Assembly (NCBI RefSeq): GCF_900112265.1 | Contig: NZ_FOLO01000034.1 | Span: 1 to 57,999, forward strand | From: Pseudoalteromonas denitrificans DSM 6059 | GTDB lineage: Bacteria; Pseudomonadota; Gammaproteobacteria; Enterobacterales; Alteromonadaceae | Direction of reading: 5' to 3' | Length of the DNA: 57,999 bases | In this document: positions 39,033 through 47,651 of the stretch, piece after piece | How the letters are laid out: each line of letters starts with the position of its first letter | How positions within the stretch are numbered: position 1 is the first letter of the stretch | Program-made: the position numbers and the translations under genes | The notes under the pieces: generated by a model | The model's database searches: none | What the model was told of the DNA's origin: nothing | The model's input: only the letters and a program-made list of their open reading frames with translations

Positions 39033-39790
39033 AAGATAGCCAAACAAAATTATTAGTTGTAGATGATGAGCCCTTAAATATCACTATCATGCGTGAATAC
39101 CTTGAAGAAGTTTATGAAAATATTGAATATGTCACCAATGGTTTTGAATGTTTTGAAAAATTAAAAACATTCAAACCGGACATTATTTTACTCGATGTAA
39201 GCATGCCCAAAATGGATGGATATGAAGTCTGTGCTAAATTAAAGCAAGACCCCAACTTATGTAATATCACAGTTATATTCGTATCGGCCAGAGGCACATC
39301 TGAAGAGCGCATGTCTGGATTTAAAGCAGGAGGAGAAGATTACATTGTAAAACCCTATAAGGAAGATGAATTACTATTAAAAATATCAAAAACAATTACC
39401 TATCATAACCAAATATTAGGTTTAAAAGATCAACTTGAGGATGCAAACAGTGTTGCCTTTGAAGCCATGACAGGCAGCTCTGAAATGGGCTACGTCGCAC
39501 AATATTTGGATCAGTTATTTCAGTTAGACAGTGCTACAAATATCATGGATGCAACCTTAAAGTTTATGAATATTTTTGGTTTAGCCGCTTGTCTTAGAAC
39601 CTTGTATGAAAATGATTATGCCTTTGGCTCTCATCAAGGCTGCATCACGCCCCTAGAAAAAGAAGTCATAGATTTATTAAATAACTCAGGAAGAATTTAC
39701 AAATTTGATACTAGAATTCAATTTAATTTTAGTCACATTAATGTATTAGTTAAAAGCCTATTGAAGATGAAAACAAATATGGTCGTTTAA
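39029..39790 (+). CDS. Response regulator, N-terminal part of a frameshifted gene
   Basis: 253 residues from the ATG at 39029 that overlaps the kinase stop. Receiver domain: LLVVDDEPLN, phospho-Asp in ILLDVSMPKMDGYEV, Lys in VKPYKED. A C-terminal alpha-helical domain follows (about 130-245, SSEMGYVAQYLDQLF). The frame ends abnormally after VKSLLKMKTNMVV. Adding one base near 39757-39759 would continue it as SPIEDENKYGRLTDIIPIA into the next frame and give a protein of about 370 residues, the likely ancestral form. Confidence 0.85.
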   Translation: MKDSQTKLLVVDDEPLNITIMREYLEEVYENIEYVTNGFECFEKLKTFKPDIILLDVSMPKMDGYEVCAKLKQDPNLCNITVIFVSARGTSEERMSGFKAGGEDYIVKPYKEDELLLKISKTITYHNQILGLKDQLEDANSVAFEAMTGSSEMGYVAQYLDQLFQLDSATNIMDATLKFMNIFGLAACLRTLYENDYAFGSHQGCITPLEKEVIDLLNNSGRIYKFDTRIQFNFSHINVLVKSLLKMKTNMVV

Positions 39791-40146
39791 CCGATATTAT
39801 TCCCATTGCACTTAGCGGTGCTAATAATGCGCTTAAAATGCTCAATTATAAAGAATGTGCAAAAAACAAAGATGAAATTAGAAAAGCGGTTTGTGATATC
39901 AATCTGATTACAAATAATGTAGTCGATAATATTATTATGGTAAAACATGATGTCAATATCGCATTAGAGCTTCTTAATGATACATTAGAAAAAAACTTAC
40001 CCTTTATGGGGTTAGAAGATGATCAGGAGGCACTCATTGCACAAACAACCGATACTGTGATGGTGTCCGTAAAAAAAGCTTTAGGTTCCTTAAATACCAT
40101 TAGCATCGATATGGATAAAATAAAGTCTCAAAGCAATAAGTTTTAA
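39760..40146 (+). pseudogene. C-terminal fragment of the frameshifted response regulator
   Basis: In the frame beginning at 39760 the sequence reads IEDENKYGRLTDIIPIALSG and continues in register to the stop at 40146, with an internal ATG at 39838. It completes the output domain of the regulator started at 39029. No ribosome site supports independent translation. A single-base loss next to CC at 39757-39758 explains the split; an assembly error is a real alternative. Confidence 0.75.
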
Positions 40147-40184
40147 GCAGCCAGAATTGTATTATAACTGTGCTTTTAGATAAA

Positions 40185-40210
40185 AAATGACGATATCACT
40201 ATCGCCATTT
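40185..40210. terminator. Bidirectional terminator
   Basis: AAATGACGATA (40185-40195), loop TCAC and TATCGCCATTT (40200-40210) form an 11-bp stem with one A-C mismatch, flanked by an A-run and T-rich sequence. It lies between the regulator gene and the convergent TonB receptor gene and suits both. Confidence 0.7.
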
Positions 40211-40237
40211 CATTTATCAAATAAGTTTATTCAGTTG

Positions 40238-42424
40238 TTAAAATTGATAACTCATACTCATCGCAAAATGACGACCCGGCTCTGCAATATTACTGATGTC
40301 TGTATCAACCGCATGCCCATTAATTTTACTATAACGCGCATACTCTGAATCAAATACATTATTTATAGATGCATTCATTTTAATTTCATCTGTTAGCTGG
40401 TAATTAACTAACCAATCAAGGGAACCATACCCTGGTGACTGTGCTTGCCCTTCGTTTACCTTAGTCATACGTTTAGCCCAATTGAGCACTAAATCACTAC
40501 TAAAGTTATTTACTTCAAAAGTTACCCCCAACGTACCTGAAAGAGGATTTATCGATGAAAGATATAAATCAGTTTCGTTATCTTTACCATCTTGATAGGC
40601 TGCATTGGCAAATACCGATACATAATCGTTAGCATAATACGTAATGCCAAATTCAGCGCCTTTTATCGTAACTGACTTTAAATTTCTATATTGAAACTTA
40701 TCATGAATATGAGAAAAACTGCCATCTTGGTTATTTACGGTTTCATGACTCATTAATTCTGTCGATAAAAAGTCTGTAAATTTATTATAAAAAATTGCTG
40801 ATGTGAAAGCTAAGTTTTCTATACGCCCTCTTAATCCTAACTCATAAGTATCACTTTTCTCAGGCGCTAAGTCTTCACTTGGGATCACCTCATATATATA
40901 TTCAGAAGTTGGCTGGTTATAGTGTTCTACATACGCTAAATCATACGCTGGTACTTTAAATCCTTGGCCATATTGCGAGTATATATCAAGCACATCGTTT
41001 ATATGAAAAAGTGCACCTAAATTGAATGTTGTATCTTGGTCATCAACTTTTAAAAACGTTTCTCCAGTCGATTTTAAGGCACCATTTGGATCCATTTCAT
41101 ACTTATCAAACCGCATTCCTGCTGTGACAATCAACTGGTTATCTATAAGTTTAATTTCATCGTTAATATATATGCCCGTTCTTAAAACATCATTCTTGGG
41201 AAACTTTTGTGTTGTAACATCTTTAGTCGTATCGCCTGCGACTTCACGATACTCTATTACATCTCTAGAGCTCTGAGTTGTTTCAATATCTAAACCAAAA
41301 CCTAATGTATGGTTTTCGTATATTTCTTTACTCGCATGAGATATAAACCCTAATGTTTTTTGATTGTAACCACCCGTTTTCCACATATCACGAATTTCAA
41401 TAACACCAAACATAGGTGCATTAATATCTAACTGGCTATACTCTACATCATCTTGTTGGGTCTCATTGTGATAAATACTTACATTCAAAAAGTCATACCA
41501 TGTAGTAGGTGTGGCGCTTTGATATCTAAGTTGAAACGAGTCAACACCTTTTGTTGATTTAGCGTTTTCATCCACTATTTGGTACCCAAAAGTGGCTAAA
41601 GGTCTAAAATACGTGAGCAAGCCATCAGCACTATCACCTTTAGATTCTTGTTGCCAGATATCAGCTGTGAAACTAATAAAGTCTGTTTCGTTTAAATTAT
41701 ATTTTCCCTTATAAAAGAAGCTATTTGAGTCGATATCGAATGGACTTTTTGTTTCATTATAATTTTGCTCTTCTTCCCCTGAGCGCGTACTAACATTAAA
41801 TAAATGTTCAAAATCGCCATTTCTTAAAGCAAAAGTACCTGCAATACTTGACTGCGAACTTAAATCAAAATATCCCGCTTTTAATTTTCCTGAAATTGTC
41901 TCACCTTCAGCTAGATAATCACTGGCATCTTTTGTAGTGAATACAACAATCCCCCCTAACGCGTCAGCACCATATAAGGAGGAATAAGCACCTTTAGCAA
42001 CTTCAACTTGTTTTAATATATCTGTTTCAATAAACCCACGACCTACAATGTCGTTTAAACCATTGGCACCATAACCTTCATTCATACGCATGCCATCTTT
42101 GATCATTAAAATACGATCACTGCCCATCCCCCGTACAACAATGTTTTGTGCACCACCTACATCCCCTGTAACTTGAACACTTGGGTCATATTTAAATAAT
42201 TGGCTCATATCATTAACGGCTTGATTTTCAATATCATCACTTGTGATCACCGAAATACTGCCTGCAACATCCTTTAACAGTTTTTCAGTACGCGAAGCAC
42301 TGACAACTATGGTCTCTAAATCATTTAAGGTATCAGTTATTTTTTGCTCTTTTGCATTATTATGAGCTGAAAATAATGCGGCTGATACGGCCAACGCGAT
42401 GACTGCAGGGTTTGGATTAAACAT
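40238..42424 (-). CDS. TonB-dependent haem/haemoprotein-type receptor (HmuR-like)
   Basis: 728 residues from the ATG at 42424, preceded by AAGGA; the frame also opens at a TTG eight codons earlier. Signal peptide about 1-24. TonB box ETIVVSASRTEK, plug with GAQNIVVRGMGSDRILMIKDG and EVAKGAYSSLYGADALGGIVVF, barrel ending FAMSMSYQF. The plug is of the haemoglobin/haem receptor class (HmuR/HutA/CirA). It is divergent from a TolQ-DUF2149-CobN operon with a Fur-like site between them, which supports haem or another tetrapyrrole as substrate. Confidence 0.85.
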   Translation of the reverse strand: MFNPNPAVIALAVSAALFSAHNNAKEQKITDTLNDLETIVVSASRTEKLLKDVAGSISVITSDDIENQAVNDMSQLFKYDPSVQVTGDVGGAQNIVVRGMGSDRILMIKDGMRMNEGYGANGLNDIVGRGFIETDILKQVEVAKGAYSSLYGADALGGIVVFTTKDASDYLAEGETISGKLKAGYFDLSSQSSIAGTFALRNGDFEHLFNVSTRSGEEEQNYNETKSPFDIDSNSFFYKGKYNLNETDFISFTADIWQQESKGDSADGLLTYFRPLATFGYQIVDENAKSTKGVDSFQLRYQSATPTTWYDFLNVSIYHNETQQDDVEYSQLDINAPMFGVIEIRDMWKTGGYNQKTLGFISHASKEIYENHTLGFGLDIETTQSSRDVIEYREVAGDTTKDVTTQKFPKNDVLRTGIYINDEIKLIDNQLIVTAGMRFDKYEMDPNGALKSTGETFLKVDDQDTTFNLGALFHINDVLDIYSQYGQGFKVPAYDLAYVEHYNQPTSEYIYEVIPSEDLAPEKSDTYELGLRGRIENLAFTSAIFYNKFTDFLSTELMSHETVNNQDGSFSHIHDKFQYRNLKSVTIKGAEFGITYYANDYVSVFANAAYQDGKDNETDLYLSSINPLSGTLGVTFEVNNFSSDLVLNWAKRMTKVNEGQAQSPGYGSLDWLVNYQLTDEIKMNASINNVFDSEYARYSKINGHAVDTDISNIAEPGRHFAMSMSYQF

Positions 42425-42525
42425 AATTTTTGTATTCCTTAACTTCAAGTTGATACAGATTTTGGCTGTTGTCTGAATTTAACGACACAAATCATACTTA
42501 AAAAACGCACCATTGCAATACAAAT

Positions 42526-42544
42526 AACAATTATTATCATTCGC
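42526..42544. promoter_or_regulatory. Fur-box-like operator in the divergent promoter
   Basis: Read on the minus strand, the 19 bases match the Fur consensus (GATAATGATAATCATTATC) at 14 positions, with one complete GATAAT hexamer. It sits between the haem-type receptor gene (start 42424) and the TolQ-like gene, so one site could repress both under iron sufficiency. Confidence 0.6.
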
Positions 42545-42608
42545 GCTATTGATAAGTTTAAGCAAATACTTTAAATTTCACACACTTTTAAAAAAGAGAT
42601 GTAGCAGT

Positions 42609-43136
42609 GTGAATATTCAAATAATTGAATCCCTAATGGCCAATGTATCTGAAATCTTGATGACACCCGTCTTAGTGTCTATTTTGGTACTTTTTATATA
42701 TGCGATTTATACTTTAGGCAGGTTTGTATCCCAATATTTAATACGAAAAAAAAACGGTTTAGCCTACTTTAAAAATATTAAAAACAAAACAGCTCAACAA
42801 CTTACAGGTTATCCAATTCATAACTATTTTGTTAAAAATCCCAATGCCTCAGAAGATGAAATAGAAGTTTATGCACTTAAAAAGTTAGAAACGCTTCGCA
42901 TAGTGACAAGAGTCGCACCTATGCTAGGTTTGATTGCCACCATGATCCCTATGGGGCCTGCTTTAAAGTCGCTTGCCGATGGTAATATTCAAGGCATTAG
43001 TGAAAATTTAATTATTGCTTTTGCAGCCGTTATTTGGGGATTAGTTATTTCAACCATCACTTTTTGGCCTGCTTCGGTAAAAAAGCGGTGGTTTGCTGAC
43101 GAGATCATTAACATCCGTAAATTCAAAGGTGAATAA
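42609..43136 (+). CDS. MotA/TolQ/ExbB-family proton-channel protein (HmuU-like)
   Basis: 175 residues from a GTG at 42609 with an AGAG-type site upstream; the frame is open to 42549 but those residues look non-native. TM1 about 15-40 (TPVLVSILVLFIYAIYTLG), then the TolQ/ExbB core RVAPMLGLIATMIPMGPALKSLADGN and SENLIIAFAAVIWGLVISTITFW. It should form an inner-membrane proton channel with the DUF2149 protein next to it. Such a pair accompanies CobN-like proteins in haem loci. Gap to the next gene is 2 bases. Confidence 0.86.
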   Translation: MNIQIIESLMANVSEILMTPVLVSILVLFIYAIYTLGRFVSQYLIRKKNGLAYFKNIKNKTAQQLTGYPIHNYFVKNPNASEDEIEVYALKKLETLRIVTRVAPMLGLIATMIPMGPALKSLADGNIQGISENLIIAFAAVIWGLVISTITFWPASVKKRWFADEIINIRKFKGE

Positions 43137-43138
43137 TA

Positions 43139-43477
43139 ATGCGCTTTTTAGATGAAGATGAAGAGCTAAACCCTATTGTCAGTGCCGTAAATTTAATTGA
43201 TGTATTTTTAGTGATCATTGCAGCATTGTTAATTGCGATAGCTCAAAACCCACTTAGTACCTTTTCTGCCGATAATGTCACTGTGGTTAAAAATGCAGGA
43301 AAACCCAACATGGAAATCATTGTTAAGGAAGGTAAGGAAATTAAACAATATAAATCAAATGACACTATCGGTTCAGGTGAAGGTCTACGTGCAGGCATTG
43401 CCTATAAAATGGCTGACGGTAGCTTTGTATATGTGCCAGAAGATAATAAAGCACCTCAAACGGGAGGCAAATTATAA
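43139..43477 (+). CDS. DUF2149 membrane protein (ExbD-like partner, HmuV-like)
   Basis: 112 residues: short cytosolic N-terminus RFLDEDEELNPIVSAVNLIDV, one TM at about 18-38 (FLVIIAALLIAIAQNPL), then a periplasmic domain with GSGEGLRAGIAYKMADGSFVYVPE. DUF2149 proteins pair with TolQ-like channels and CobN-like chelatases. The N-terminal Asp/Glu-rich segment before one TM resembles ExbD/TolR topology. The stop overlaps the next ATG by one base (TAATG), implying coupled translation. Confidence 0.87.
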   Translation: MRFLDEDEELNPIVSAVNLIDVFLVIIAALLIAIAQNPLSTFSADNVTVVKNAGKPNMEIIVKEGKEIKQYKSNDTIGSGEGLRAGIAYKMADGSFVYVPEDNKAPQTGGKL

Positions 43478-46400
43478 TGCGTTTTTTAATCTCATTTTCA
43501 ATAATGATTTTTTCGTTATTTATTTTTACACAGGCTGCATATGCCCAATCAAAACCAGATGTTCTTCTAATGATGTCGGGTCATGCAGCCAAAGCCAAAG
43601 GTGAATTACTTGTTTCATTATCAAAAAATCAGCCTTTCAATTTTATAAATTTTTCAACTAAAGGCAAATCAGAACAAGACATTAAAAATGCCTGGCAAAA
43701 TGCACAACTTATATTATTAGATGGTATTAACCCTGCACTATCTAAATATATGTTTGCCAAATATCAAGGCTATTTAGCGCAATTTAAAGATGTTGCTGTT
43801 GTATCACTCGGTGATTTAGCTAATGAGAATATGAATCAAGGTTTATCTGAAATACAGCAAAAAAATATTGGTGCTTATTACAATAATGCAGGACGACAAA
43901 ACTATACAAACTTGATGCAATATTTAGCCACAGATATTTTTAAGCTAAGTTCACACTCTGTATCAAATCCGATTATTGTGCCTAATGTTGGCCTGTACCA
44001 CCCTAAATTTAAAGGTTTAGTAACCACGAGTGAAACGCAATTTTATACGTGGTTAAAACCTAATGTAAATAAACCAGTAGTAGCCATTGCGATGCACCGT
44101 TCAGTGATAGATTATGAGCAGCAACAAATTGTAGACCAAATTATCAATCAATTAGAACTTAAAGGGGCTAAAGCATTTGGTGTATTTTTTGAAGGTAACG
44201 ATGAAAATTTAACTTACCCTGAATTATTATTAGACGAAAATAAAACAGCAAGAATTGATTTGTTGATTAATTACCGTTCATTACATTATGTTGAAAAGCG
44301 TAAGTCCGAATTTATACAAATTGGTGTGCCCGTTATTCATGCGCTTAATTACACACAAGGTAATGAAGCTGAGTTTAATGCCGACAATGCCGGCGTTTCT
44401 CCCTCATTAACACCTTTCTTTTTAGTCATGCCAGAAGATACTGGCAGCACCGACCCCACAATTATTGCAGCAAACGATAATGGCATCAAAAAAGCCATGC
44501 CTGAACAACTCAAGGCTTTAGTAGAACGTGCTTATAATCATGCAAATTTAGCGCATATAAAAAATTCAGACAAAAAAATTGCAACATTTATCTGGAATTA
44601 TCCACCGGGTGAAAAAAATATAGGTGCCGCATTTTTAGATGTACCTTCTTCAATTAATGAAATTGCCAAAGAAATGCAAAAACAAGGATACCAAGTCAAT
44701 CCACAAACAGCCGAAACTTTAATTGATAATGCAGGAAAGTTATTACGCCCATATTATAGAAATGAAGATACCCTAGGTTTAATAGCCCAAGGTTTAGCTG
44801 ATTGGTTACCCCTTTCCACCTATTTAAACTGGTTCAATGCATTACCAAAAGAGGTATCACAACCTATTGTTGAACGCTGGGGGAAACCACAAGACAATGG
44901 CATGTTAGCCAACCATAATGGTGAGCAAGCCTTTGTGATCCCAAGAATGAAACTAGGAAACTTAATTGTTTTACCCCAAGGTGTGCGTGGTCAAAATGCC
45001 AAAGAACATTCATCTTTATATCACAGTACTAAAACGCCCATTAATCATAGTTATTTAGCCATTTATTTATATACCCGAAAAGTCTTTGGTGCCGATGCTT
45101 ATATTCATTTAGGCACGCATGGCTCACAAGAATGGTTAACAGGTAAGGAACGTGGTTTATCTGTATTTGATGCACCGAGTTTAGCGATTGGAAATTTACC
45201 CGTATTTTATCCCTATATTATTGATAACGTCGGTGAAGCCATGCAAGCAAAGCGCCGTGGTCGTGCCACTATGATCAGCCATTTAACACCCGGATTTGCC
45301 AAGGCAGGATTATATACGCAAGTTGCCAAACTTAATGAGTTACTCGGTAACTATATTATGCTTGAGCAAGGACAAACGAAAGAAAATACAAAAAATCAAA
45401 TTATCAAAACGTCGGATGAGTTAAATATTTTAAAAGATCTCAGCCTAACTAAGGATGAATTAATAAGAAATTTCGCAATAAATGTTAGTAGGATACAAGA
45501 TCATTTAAATGAACTGGCCCAACAAAGCCAACCTTTAGGTGTGCATATTTTTGGTTTATTACCTGAAGAAGCGCATTTATACAGTACGATGATCCAAATG
45601 TTAGGTGAAGATTTTGCAAAACTTGCTGCACATTATGAACAAGAGTCAGGTTTAGCCATTACTGACAGGCTAAAAAGAGATGAACGTGACGTCGTAAAAC
45701 TTAACGCTTTAGATGGATTTCAATTATTGCATGCCTTTATTAACAACAAACCTTTAAAAAATCTACCTAATACCTTAACGCCCTATTTAACAGAGGCAAA
45801 AACATATTGGGAAAATTTTGCAAACATTGCAGAAATTAAAAACTTATTAGGCGCACTATCGGCAAACTATATTCCTGTTAGTTACGGTGGCGACCCAATT
45901 AGAAACCCACAAGCGGCACCCACAGGTCGTAACTTAATTGGTTTTAACCCTGCAAAAGTACCTTCAAAAGAAGCCTATGCTGCGGGTGTAAAATTAATGA
46001 ACCAGACCATAGATGATTATTATGCTAAAAATGGCCGTTATCCAGAAAAATTAGCTTTTTCCCTCTGGTCATTAGAAACAATGCGACATCAAGGTGCGCT
46101 AGAAGCACAAATACTCCATGCTTTAGGTTTAAAGCCTAAATGGGATCGTCAAGGCAATGTTTCTGGTACTGAAGTGATACCTTATAGTGAACTTAAACGC
46201 CCTCGCATTGACGTTGTAATATCTGCAACGGGTCTTTATCGTGACGCATTTCCTAATGTCATGCTTTGGTTAGCAAAAGCAATCGATAAAATAGCCAAAC
46301 TTAAAGAAGATAATAACTTTGTTTATCGCCACGCAAATGCGCTGAAACAAAACCTGTTAAAACAAGGGAAAAATGAGGCTGATGCAGATTATTTATCTTC

Positions 46401-47433
46401 AATTCGTATATTTTCAAATGAAACTGGTAATTACGGTACAGGTTTAGCTGCGACTAGTTTAGCATCAGATACCTGGGAAGATGATAGTAAATTAGCCAAC
46501 TTGTATTTAGACAGAATGGGCTATGCTTTTGGTAAAGATGAGAGTCGTTGGAGTGAAAATGTATCAGATACTAAACTCTATAATCAGGTTTTATCTGGCA
46601 CTGATGGCGTCATATTTTCACGTTCCACTAATTTATATGCCCTGATGACCAATGATGACCCTTTCCAATATTTTGGCGGAATTGGTTTAGCTGTTAGGCA
46701 TTTAGATGGTAAAACACCAAAAATGTATGTCTCTAATTTACGTCGTAAAGACAATGTAAAAGTGCAAACCATGAAAGATTTTTTAAATCAGGAAATGCGC
46801 AGCCGATATTTTCATCCTCGTTGGATCCAAGCTATGCAAGACTCAGGTTATGCTGGTGCGACAGCCATTTTAGATCGCATGAATAATATGTGGGGCTGGG
46901 AAGTAATGACCCCTGAAGCCGTACGAGATGACCAATGGCAAGAGTTCTTTGAGGTTTATGTGAATGATAAATATGACCTACAGATGCGTGAGTTTTTTGA
47001 AAAACATAATGCAGAAGCACTTGCACAAATAATAGAACGTATGCTTGAAGCCGTTCGAAAAGGCTATTGGCAGGCTGATGCTGAAACTATCAAAAAAATG
47101 TTAGAAACCTATACCGAAATTGCCAATCAGCATGATGTTGTAACTGATAATCAAAAGTTCACTGATTATGTACAAAATCAAAATGCCGGATTTGGTTTAG
47201 CAGCTCTGGCTTTGGCTAACATGCAACCGCAAGCATTACCTGAACATGCAAAGCCTAATGAACAACTAAAAGTTGAGCAAGTATCCGGTCAAAAACTTGA
47301 AGAAGTAAAAGATGAAGCTAAAGAAATTGAGCAAGATTATACCTTATGGTATTTGCTAGGGTTAATTTTTATAATCGGTTTTTTAAGTAATTTTGTTTCA
47401 TTATTTAGACAACAGAAACTGCAAGTTACATAA
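43477..47433 (+). CDS. Membrane-anchored CobN/Mg-chelatase-H-like protein (HmuS-like putative haem dechelatase)
   Basis: 1318 residues. Signal peptide about 1-23 (ending AAYA), CobN/BchH fold throughout (LGTHGSQEWLTGKERGLS near 545, NLIGFNPAKVPSKEAYAAG, WSLETMRHQGALEAQILHALG, SNETGNYGTGLA), and a C-terminal TM at about 1288-1308 followed by a basic tail. Cytosolic CobN proteins lack a signal peptide and anchor, so this one works in the periplasm. No other cobalamin gene or CobS/CobT is near. The neighbours match Bacteroidetes hmu loci, where HmuS is reported to remove iron from haem. Activity here is inferred. Confidence 0.88.
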   Translation: MRFLISFSIMIFSLFIFTQAAYAQSKPDVLLMMSGHAAKAKGELLVSLSKNQPFNFINFSTKGKSEQDIKNAWQNAQLILLDGINPALSKYMFAKYQGYLAQFKDVAVVSLGDLANENMNQGLSEIQQKNIGAYYNNAGRQNYTNLMQYLATDIFKLSSHSVSNPIIVPNVGLYHPKFKGLVTTSETQFYTWLKPNVNKPVVAIAMHRSVIDYEQQQIVDQIINQLELKGAKAFGVFFEGNDENLTYPELLLDENKTARIDLLINYRSLHYVEKRKSEFIQIGVPVIHALNYTQGNEAEFNADNAGVSPSLTPFFLVMPEDTGSTDPTIIAANDNGIKKAMPEQLKALVERAYNHANLAHIKNSDKKIATFIWNYPPGEKNIGAAFLDVPSSINEIAKEMQKQGYQVNPQTAETLIDNAGKLLRPYYRNEDTLGLIAQGLADWLPLSTYLNWFNALPKEVSQPIVERWGKPQDNGMLANHNGEQAFVIPRMKLGNLIVLPQGVRGQNAKEHSSLYHSTKTPINHSYLAIYLYTRKVFGADAYIHLGTHGSQEWLTGKERGLSVFDAPSLAIGNLPVFYPYIIDNVGEAMQAKRRGRATMISHLTPGFAKAGLYTQVAKLNELLGNYIMLEQGQTKENTKNQIIKTSDELNILKDLSLTKDELIRNFAINVSRIQDHLNELAQQSQPLGVHIFGLLPEEAHLYSTMIQMLGEDFAKLAAHYEQESGLAITDRLKRDERDVVKLNALDGFQLLHAFINNKPLKNLPNTLTPYLTEAKTYWENFANIAEIKNLLGALSANYIPVSYGGDPIRNPQAAPTGRNLIGFNPAKVPSKEAYAAGVKLMNQTIDDYYAKNGRYPEKLAFSLWSLETMRHQGALEAQILHALGLKPKWDRQGNVSGTEVIPYSELKRPRIDVVISATGLYRDAFPNVMLWLAKAIDKIAKLKEDNNFVYRHANALKQNLLKQGKNEADADYLSSIRIFSNETGNYGTGLAATSLASDTWEDDSKLANLYLDRMGYAFGKDESRWSENVSDTKLYNQVLSGTDGVIFSRSTNLYALMTNDDPFQYFGGIGLAVRHLDGKTPKMYVSNLRRKDNVKVQTMKDFLNQEMRSRYFHPRWIQAMQDSGYAGATAILDRMNNMWGWEVMTPEAVRDDQWQEFFEVYVNDKYDLQMREFFEKHNAEALAQIIERMLEAVRKGYWQADAETIKKMLETYTEIANQHDVVTDNQKFTDYVQNQNAGFGLAALALANMQPQALPEHAKPNEQLKVEQVSGQKLEEVKDEAKEIEQDYTLWYLLGLIFIIGFLSNFVSLFRQQKLQVT

Positions 47434-47455
47434 GTCATTATGTAACTTTTAGGAA

Positions 47456-47490
47456 TTTAAAAAGTGCGTTAAATTTACGTACTTTTTAAA
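47456..47490 (+). terminator. Terminator after the CobN-like gene
   Basis: Arms 47456-47469 and 47477-47490 pair over 14 positions with one mismatch (outer TTTAAAAAGT/ACTTTTTAAA perfect), loop of 7 bases. It lies 22 bases after the stop and closes the TolQ-DUF2149-CobN operon. Confidence 0.75.
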
Positions 47491-47627
47491 TTAACACTGA
47501 ATGAGGCTGCAACTAAATTATGACAAACAAACTTTAATTATCAGTTATGATTAACATCAAAGGAAAATGATTATCTCACTGAAAACTTTTGAACCTTTGA
47601 CAAACACCATGTACACTTAAAAAAGTT

Positions 47628-47633
47628 TATAAT
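47628..47633 (+). promoter_or_regulatory. Likely -10 element of the first TPR gene
   Basis: A perfect TATAAT, only about 19 bases before the TTG start, so the leader would be about a dozen bases with no ribosome-binding sequence. The surrounding segment recurs before the second TPR gene, with TATAGT at 48804-48809. Confidence 0.5.
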
Positions 47634-47651
47634 CTAAATGGGTCTGTATCC

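Noticed and set aside
43477..47433. Naming the CobN-like protein as cobaltochelatase CobN for vitamin B12 synthesis
   Set aside because: It has a signal peptide and membrane anchor, the neighbours are TolQ and DUF2149 genes and a haem-type receptor, and no cobalamin genes are in the window.
47563..47575. GAAAATGATTATC, a partial Fur-box match before TPR copy 1
   Set aside because: Only one half of the 19-base site matches, and the segment is missing before TPR copy 2, so it is probably chance in AT-rich DNA.
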